Below are positions 58,999-64,000 of a stretch of DNA of 64,000 nt, piece after piece (position 1 is the stretch's first letter; every line of letters begins with the position of its first letter). This DNA is from Massilia sp. Root351. GTDB taxonomy: Bacteria > Pseudomonadota > Gammaproteobacteria > Burkholderiales > Burkholderiaceae_D. A model generated the notes under the pieces. That model saw nothing but the letters and a program-made list of their open reading frames with translations, did not search any database and was not told the DNA's origin. The DNA lies in assembly GCF_001425045.1 (NCBI RefSeq), contig NZ_LMDJ01000034.1, forward strand, positions 1 through 64,000, in the 5' to 3' direction. The position numbers and the translations under genes are program-made.

Positions 58999-59253
58999 TC
59001 AGCGGCGCGGCTTGCCCGGCGCGTTTTTCGGTGCTTTTTGCGCTGCGGAGCCTGCGGAATAAAGGGTCTTCGCGTCCTTGTGGGCCTGGTCGATGTTGCG
59101 CAAGGCCTGGTCTTCGTCGTGCTTGACGAAGAACTCGGCGTCCTGCGCGGCTACTACCAGTTTGATGGCGGCGGCGTCGGCCAGGTGGTACTTCTCGACG
59201 ATCAGCGTGGTCACTTCGTCGAGATACTCTTCGTATGTCATTTCACTTGCCAT
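58999..59253 (-). CDS. Hypothetical 84-aa protein coupled to M28 peptidase
   Basis: This small, soluble protein is mostly helical: an acidic N-terminal part (MTYEEYLDEVTTLIVEKYHL) and a basic Lys/Arg/Pro tail. I do not recognise a family. Its ribosome site (AGGAAA) lies inside the last codons of the M28 gene and the ATG is 1 bp after that gene's stop, so it is translationally linked. The acidic front and basic tail could mean a small adaptor, but this is only a description. Confidence 0.72.
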   Translation of the reverse strand: MASEMTYEEYLDEVTTLIVEKYHLADAAAIKLVVAAQDAEFFVKHDEDQALRNIDQAHKDAKTLYSAGSAAQKAPKNAPGKPRR

Positions 59254-59254
59254 T

Positions 59255-60886
59255 TCATTTCCTAAATGTGTCGCCGAAGAAATCGCCCTTGTTCCAGCTT
59301 GGCCTGTCGGCGGCGTTGGCGATCTCCAGCGCGATGTTGTAATTGAGCTGCGCGAAGCGCGCAGCGGCGTCGAAATTGAACGGCAGCTTCAGGTCGTCCG
59401 TCGGCTGGTGGTAGTTCGTGCTCAGGAAATGCTCCCACTGCTTGGCGCCGTCTTCGCCCTTCTGGAACGAGGCCATGCCGGTGGCCAGGAAAATCGAAGG
59501 GATGCCCTGGCGCACGAACATATAGTGGTCGGAACGGGTGAACAGGCCCTGCTCCGGCCACGGGTCGGGAATCAGCTCCAAATTCATCGGCTTGAGCGCG
59601 CGCGTCAGGTTGCCCTTCAGGCTGGAATGCTCGGCGCCGAAGGCCATCACGTTCTTGAAATCGAAGGTCAGCAAGGGCATGTCGAGATTGACGTTGGCCA
59701 CGATGGCGCCGGCCGGCACGGTGGGGTTGGTGGCGAAGTAGTCTGCGCCCAGCAAGCCTTTTTCTTCGCCGGTGACGGCCACGAACAGGATGGAGCGCTT
59801 GGGCTTGACCTGGCCCTGGCTGAACAGGCGCGCCGTTTCGATCAGCGTGGCCACGCCGGAAGCGTTGTCCATGGCGCCGTTGAAGATGTTGTCGCCGCTC
59901 TTTTCCTTCACCTGGCCCAGGTGGTCCAGGTGGGCGCTGAACACCACGTATTCGTTTTTCAGCTTGGGGTCGCTGCCCTCGATCATGCCGACCACGTTGC
60001 TGCTCTTCAGGTCGTTGCGCGTGCTTTGCGAGGCCATGCGGGCCGACACGCCCAGGTCGCCGCGCTGCACCGGCTTCTCGGCCGCCACCTGCTCGTAGAT
60101 GGCATCCAGCTTCAGCCTGGACTGCGCGAACAGCTTGCGCGCGGCCGGGATGCTGAGGCTGTACCGGTTTTGCAAGGTCGGCTGCTGGTGCGCCGCCACC
60201 CCGTTCTTGTCCACCCAGCTCATGCTGGGGATGTAGCGGTAATCCTTCAGCTTGGCGAACGGCACGGCTTTTTCCGAGCCCGGCGTGGGAATGGTGATCA
60301 TGCCGACGGCGCCGTGGCGAGCGGCCGCTTCGCGCTTCAGCTCCCCGCTGGCGAAGTGCGCGCCTTCCTCGGTGGGGAAGCTGCGCGGCTTGCCGGACAG
60401 GACCACGACGATCTTGCCCTTCACGTCCACACCCGCGTAGTCGTGGTGCTTGAGACGGTCCGCCTCGATGCCGTAGCCGACAAATACCAGCGGCGCGCCA
60501 ACGGCAGACTGGTCTTCCAGCAGGCTGCCGGAGGTTACGTACTCGTCCAGGTAGGCCAGCTTTTCAGTGCCGGCCTTGCCGCTCAGCTCCAGCACTGGCG
60601 ATTCCTGCACCAGGCGCGTGGCGCGCAGCGGCACCTGCTGCAGGAAGCTGCCCTGGTCGCCCTTGGGCGCCAGGCCGTATTGCAGGAACTGCGTGGTGAC
60701 GTAGTGCGCCGCAATGTCGTAGCCCCGGCTGCCGGTTTCGCGGCCTTCCAGCAAATCGTCCGCGAGGAAGGTCAGGTGGGCCCTGATCATGTTTTTGTCG
60801 GCGCGGATGTCTTGCGCATTTTGCGCGTGCGCGCCGGCCGCCAGGGCCAGCAGGCCGGCCGCCATTAGGGAGCGATGTTTCAGCAC
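59255..60886 (-). CDS. Secreted M28 family peptidase with PA-like insert
   Basis: This 543-residue protein has a signal peptide (about 1-21, GAHAQ). A PA-like segment (PLVFVGYGIEADRLKHHDYAGVDVKGKIVVVLSG) matches that of the M28 protein at 53342. The zinc domain has SAHLDHLG, GAMDNASG, TGEEKGLLG, VNLDMP and FTRSDHYMF. An aminopeptidase acting in the periplasm or outside is likely. A gene for a GST-like protein lies 20 bp upstream on the same strand. Confidence 0.93.
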   Translation of the reverse strand: MLKHRSLMAAGLLALAAGAHAQNAQDIRADKNMIRAHLTFLADDLLEGRETGSRGYDIAAHYVTTQFLQYGLAPKGDQGSFLQQVPLRATRLVQESPVLELSGKAGTEKLAYLDEYVTSGSLLEDQSAVGAPLVFVGYGIEADRLKHHDYAGVDVKGKIVVVLSGKPRSFPTEEGAHFASGELKREAAARHGAVGMITIPTPGSEKAVPFAKLKDYRYIPSMSWVDKNGVAAHQQPTLQNRYSLSIPAARKLFAQSRLKLDAIYEQVAAEKPVQRGDLGVSARMASQSTRNDLKSSNVVGMIEGSDPKLKNEYVVFSAHLDHLGQVKEKSGDNIFNGAMDNASGVATLIETARLFSQGQVKPKRSILFVAVTGEEKGLLGADYFATNPTVPAGAIVANVNLDMPLLTFDFKNVMAFGAEHSSLKGNLTRALKPMNLELIPDPWPEQGLFTRSDHYMFVRQGIPSIFLATGMASFQKGEDGAKQWEHFLSTNYHQPTDDLKLPFNFDAAARFAQLNYNIALEIANAADRPSWNKGDFFGDTFRK

Positions 60887-60905
60887 TATGTCTTCCTTAG
60901 TCTTG

Positions 60906-61604
60906 TTAAGTTGGGCGCTTCGGGATATCCAGGCCGCGCTGCACGGCGGGTCGCGCCAGGCAGCGTTCCAGCCAGGCCGGCACGCGCGACAGGCTGGCGT
61001 AGTCCACCAGCTCGCCCGCGCCGTAGAAGCCGATCAGGTTGCGCACCCAGCCTATCATGGAGATGTCGGCGATGGAATAGCCGTGGTCCATGATGTGGTC
61101 GCGGCCTTCCAGGCGCGCCTCCAGCACCGCCAGCAGGCGCTTGGTTTCGTTCACGTAGCGCTGCAGCGGGCGTTTGTCCTCGTATTCGCGGCCGGCGAAC
61201 TTGTGGAAGAAGCCCACCTGGCCGAACATCGGGCCGATGGCGGCCATCTGAAAGAACACCCACTGGATGGTTTCGTAGCGGGCGGCCGGGCCGGCCGGCA
61301 GGAACTGGCCGCTTTTCTCGGCCAGGTAGAGCAGGATGGCGCCCGATTCGAACAGCGCCAGCGGCTTGCCGCCCGGACCGTCGGGGTCGACGATGGCGGG
61401 AATTTTGCCGTTCGGGTTGAGCGACCTGAACTCCGGGGTATTGTTTTCGTCCTTCATGATGTCGACCAGGTGCGGCTCGTAGGCCAGGCCGGTTTCCTCC
61501 AGCATGATGGATACCTTGACGCCGTTCGGCGTCGGCAGCGAATACAACTGGATACGTTCGGGGTGCTGGGCGGGCCAGCGCTGGGCAATGACAAGGTCGG
61601 ACAT
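60906..61604 (-). CDS. Glutathione S-transferase family protein (YghU/YfcG-like)
   Basis: This 232-residue GST has a thioredoxin-like N-domain with the TPNG motif (LYSLPTPNGVKVSIMLEE) used by disulfide-bond oxidoreductases YfcG/YghU in place of a Cys or Ser. NPNGKIPAIVDPDG and FESGAILLYLAEK form the glutathione site. The helical C-domain has SIADISMIGWV. ATG 61604 with GGAG at 7 bases is preferred to the in-frame ATG 12 bases upstream. Glutathione-dependent peroxide or disulfide reduction is expected. Confidence 0.92.
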   Translation of the reverse strand: MSDLVIAQRWPAQHPERIQLYSLPTPNGVKVSIMLEETGLAYEPHLVDIMKDENNTPEFRSLNPNGKIPAIVDPDGPGGKPLALFESGAILLYLAEKSGQFLPAGPAARYETIQWVFFQMAAIGPMFGQVGFFHKFAGREYEDKRPLQRYVNETKRLLAVLEARLEGRDHIMDHGYSIADISMIGWVRNLIGFYGAGELVDYASLSRVPAWLERCLARPAVQRGLDIPKRPT

Positions 61605-61723
61605 GGTGGTCTCCATCTTCAGTGAGAGATGGGAGTGTAGCGTTTGTGCGCAGACCGTGCTGGCACGGCCACGCAGGGTGGGTCAGCGGGAACCGCGTCA
61701 CCCGCCGGGCGCGGCCGGCGGCG

Positions 61724-63367
61724 CTAGTCCTGCCACGCCTGCGCCAGCACCGCGCCGCAATCGGCGCGCGCGTCCAGCGAACCGAACACCCGCCCCCACT
61801 CGCTGTCGTAGCGGCTGGCGAGGAAGGCCTCCGCGCTGGCCTGCGAAGCCGACTCGCGCATCAGCACCGCCTGCGCCGCCAGCATCAGCTTCTGCGTGTA
61901 GCGCCGCGCGCCCGCTTCCAGCTGTTCCGGCGGCTGCCGCAGCGCGTCGCGCAGCCCGGCGATTTCCCCGCGCAGCCGCGCCTCGTCGCCGGCGCGCCGC
62001 TGCAGGTCGTCCAGCAGCACCTGCATGCTGTCCGGATGGCGTGCGATGGCGCGCAGCACGTCCAGGCACATCACATTGCCCGAGCCCTCCCAGATCGAAT
62101 TGACGGGCGCTTCACGGAACAGGCGCGCCATCGGCCCGTCCTCCACGTAGCCGTTGCCGCCGAAAACTTCCATCGCCTCGCCCGCCATCTCCACCGCGCG
62201 CTTGCAGATCCAGAACTTGGCGGCAGGCGTGACGATGCGCTTCCACGCCTGCGCGGCCTCCCCCTGCTGGCCGAACGCGTGTGCCAGCTGCATGGACACG
62301 CGCAGCGCCGCTTCGCTTTCCAGCGCCATGTCGGCCAGCACGGAACGCATCAGCGGCTGCTCGAACAAGGTGCGGCCGAAGGCCTTGCGCTGGCGCGTGT
62401 GGTTCAGCGCCTGCACCAGCGCCTGGCGCATGAAGGCCGCGCTGGAGATGCTGTTGTGCAGCCGCGTGTTGGTGGCCATCTCGATGATGGTGGGGATGCC
62501 GCGCCCCTCCTCGCCCACCATCACGCCCCAGGCGCCGTGGAACTCCACTTCGCTGCTGGAATTGGAGCGGTTGCCCAGCTTGTCCTTCAGGCGCTGGATG
62601 TGGATGGGATTCTTGCTGCCGTCCGGGCGCCAGCGCGGCACGTAAAAACAGGACAGGCCGGCATCGGTGCGCGCCAGCACCAGGTGCGCGTCGCACATGG
62701 GCGCGGAGAAGAACCACTTGTGGCCGACAATGCTGTATTCGCCGCCGCGCCCGGCCGCGCCGCCGGCGTGGGTGGCGCGGGTGGTGTTGGAGCGCACGTC
62801 GGTGCCGCCCTGCTTTTCCGTCATGCCCATGCCGACCATGATCGATTGCTTGGCGGCGGCCGGCAGGTCGCGCGCGTCATGCTCGCTGGAGAACAGCAGC
62901 GGCTGCAACTGCGCAAACAGCGCCGGTTCCTGCTGCAGCACCGGGATGCAGGCAAACGTCATGCTCACCGGGCAGAAGGAGCCGGCTTCGATCTGGTTGT
63001 GCAGGTACTGGCCGGCGGCGTAGGCGGTCCATGCGCCGGCGCGCTGTTCGGTGAAAGGCTGCGACACCAGGCCGTGGCGGCGCGTGATGGCCAGGAATTC
63101 GTGCCAGCTGGGATGGAACTCCACCACGTCGATGCGCTCGCCGGTGCGGCTGTGCGTGTGCAGCTCGGGCGGATGGCGGTTGGCCAGTTCGCCCATGCGG
63201 ATCACGGCCTCGCTGCCCAGCAGTGCGCCCTGGCCGGCCAGCGCGTCGGCATGCCAGCCTGCGCCGCCGCGCGTCACGGCGTCCCGCAGCAGCGGGTCGG
63301 TCAGGTAGAGGTTGTAGTCTTTCAGCTCGGCAGCCTGGTTGCTGATCTCGTGGGTTTCCCATTGCAT
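61724..63367 (-). CDS. AidB-type acyl-CoA dehydrogenase
   Basis: This 547-residue flavoprotein matches E. coli AidB in size and motifs: MTEKQGGTDVRSNTT, VGHKWFFSAPMCDAHLVLA, LKDKLGNRSNSSSEVEF and the C-terminal FGGNGYVEDGPMARLFREAPVNSIWEGSGNVMCLDVLRA. AidB is induced by alkylation and binds DNA, with isovaleryl-CoA dehydrogenase activity. The extra C-terminal domain is retained. GGAGACC precedes the ATG. It is divergent from a TetR gene, not near ada/alkA, so the regulation may differ from E. coli. Confidence 0.93.
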   Translation of the reverse strand: MQWETHEISNQAAELKDYNLYLTDPLLRDAVTRGGAGWHADALAGQGALLGSEAVIRMGELANRHPPELHTHSRTGERIDVVEFHPSWHEFLAITRRHGLVSQPFTEQRAGAWTAYAAGQYLHNQIEAGSFCPVSMTFACIPVLQQEPALFAQLQPLLFSSEHDARDLPAAAKQSIMVGMGMTEKQGGTDVRSNTTRATHAGGAAGRGGEYSIVGHKWFFSAPMCDAHLVLARTDAGLSCFYVPRWRPDGSKNPIHIQRLKDKLGNRSNSSSEVEFHGAWGVMVGEEGRGIPTIIEMATNTRLHNSISSAAFMRQALVQALNHTRQRKAFGRTLFEQPLMRSVLADMALESEAALRVSMQLAHAFGQQGEAAQAWKRIVTPAAKFWICKRAVEMAGEAMEVFGGNGYVEDGPMARLFREAPVNSIWEGSGNVMCLDVLRAIARHPDSMQVLLDDLQRRAGDEARLRGEIAGLRDALRQPPEQLEAGARRYTQKLMLAAQAVLMRESASQASAEAFLASRYDSEWGRVFGSLDARADCGAVLAQAWQD

Positions 63368-63448
63368 GGCGGTCTCCGTTGTCCGGTCGATTGATCCGAT
63401 CGAATTAGTATAGGATTAAAGTGTGTTCAGCATGTTCGGATTCCACCC

Positions 63449-64000
63449 ATGACAGATTCCAGCCGCGCGGCGCGCCAGAAGCCCCGCCGCAGGCCGCGCC
63501 AGGCACGCTCCTGGGCCACTTCGCTGGCCGTGCAGGAAGCCTTTGTTCGGGTTTTGCTGGCGCGCGGCTACGACGGCGTGACCATCCGCGAGGTGGCGGC
63601 GGTGGCAGGTGTGGGCATCGGTACGTTCTACGAGTACTTTCCCAACAAGGAAGCGCTGGCCGCAGTCTGCCTGCGCATGCGCATGAAGGCAGTGGTGACG
63701 GAGCTGGCCGCGCTGGCCGGCGCGGACGGGCCGGTGCACGGCCTGGTGGACGCCCTGCTGGACCGCATGGTGGAGCGCTTTGCGGGCCGCGCGGCGGAGT
63801 GGCAGGCGCTGCTGCAGCTGGAACGGCGCATCTCCACGCCGGAAGCCTATTCCCGGCTGTACCGCCTGGCCACCGACATGTGGGCAGCCGCGCTGGCGCG
63901 CGCGGCGCTGCCGGCGCAGGCGGCCTGGGTGGTGCACACCGCGTCCTACAGCGTGCTCACCCAGCGCGTCATGGAAGACGGCCCGCGCACGGACGCGGCG
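63449..64000 (+). CDS. TetR family transcriptional regulator (cut by window edge)
   Basis: An open frame from ATG 63449 runs to the window edge in register (184 codons visible). It has an Arg-rich N-terminus and a TetR HTH (VTIREVAAVAGVGIGTFYEYFPNKEALAAV, about residues 42-71). The visible C-terminal part fits the AefR-like ligand domain. It is divergent from the aidB-like gene with 81 bp between; joint control is likely. The stop codon is beyond 64000. Confidence 0.85.
   Translation, partial: MTDSSRAARQKPRRRPRQARSWATSLAVQEAFVRVLLARGYDGVTIREVAAVAGVGIGTFYEYFPNKEALAAVCLRMRMKAVVTELAALAGADGPVHGLVDALLDRMVERFAGRAAEWQALLQLERRISTPEAYSRLYRLATDMWAAALARAALPAQAAWVVHTASYSVLTQRVMEDGPRTDAA

Noticed and set aside
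1..64000. CRISPR arrays, prophage and insertion sequences
   Set aside because: No regularly spaced repeats apart from the rRNA leader, and no transposase, integrase or phage structural gene found in any frame.

Overview
The window comes from a GC-rich betaproteobacterium, most probably an Oxalobacteraceae member of the Massilia/Duganella/Pseudoduganella group. This rests on the 16S rRNA 5' end at the left edge, the rpe-gph-trpEGDC order, the many secreted hydrolases and TonB-dependent receptors, and the general codon bias. Genus is inferred, not proven. I see no prophage, transposase or CRISPR array.

Layout: 1-682 holds the 5' end of a 16S rRNA gene (minus strand), an unusually repetitive rRNA leader and the rrn promoter. 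683-8004 carries an enoyl-CoA hydratase, an MFS exporter, a large secreted multi-PPC/DUF4214 protein, a universal stress protein, lytic transglycosylase MltA, a 47-residue membrane miniprotein and ApaG. 8145-14943 is rpe-gph followed by a trp operon (trpL leader peptide and attenuator, trpE, trpG, trpD, a LysE-type exporter, trpC, then a TonB-C-like lipoprotein). 14949-23312 is a tight seven-gene minus-strand series: UbiH-type monooxygenase, DsbC, a two-subunit molybdenum hydroxylase with its MocA-like cofactor enzyme, an M61 peptidase and a membrane diguanylate cyclase, with several stop/start overlaps.

23373-44440 is a mixed accessory/metabolic stretch: aldo/keto reductase, ScyD/E-like protein, tRNA-Phe, a lower-GC orphan membrane gene, SDR enzymes, a periplasmic DJ-1/PfpI protein, MYG1, three regulators next to their likely targets (TetR/epimerase, SDR/TetR, GMC oxidoreductase/LysR), a cyanophycinase-like peptidase, DUF4424, YgjV, DUF885, a TPR protein, a Sel1 protein and a PAS-GAF-GGDEF protein.

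44471-53276 is a compact pectin-utilisation locus: secreted CE8 pectinesterase, divergent TonB-dependent receptor, GH43 and GH28. The divergent intergenic region carries three near-identical copies of an 11-bp operator-like sequence (TGGTCAGGCCA), two of them forming a perfect inverted repeat. Together these genes would de-esterify pectin, cut the polygalacturonan backbone, trim side chains and import oligosaccharides.

53342-64000 has two paralogous M28 peptidases on opposite strands, each near a TonB-dependent receptor, an ArsR/SRPBCC pair, a GST-like oxidoreductase, an AidB-type acyl-CoA dehydrogenase and a TetR gene cut by the right edge.

The most noteworthy signals are the multiplied rRNA leader, which includes a displaced 56-bp copy of the 16S 5' end and a hairpin that changes length symmetrically between copies; the pectin-locus operator array; and the tryptophan attenuator with a Trp-rich leader peptide.
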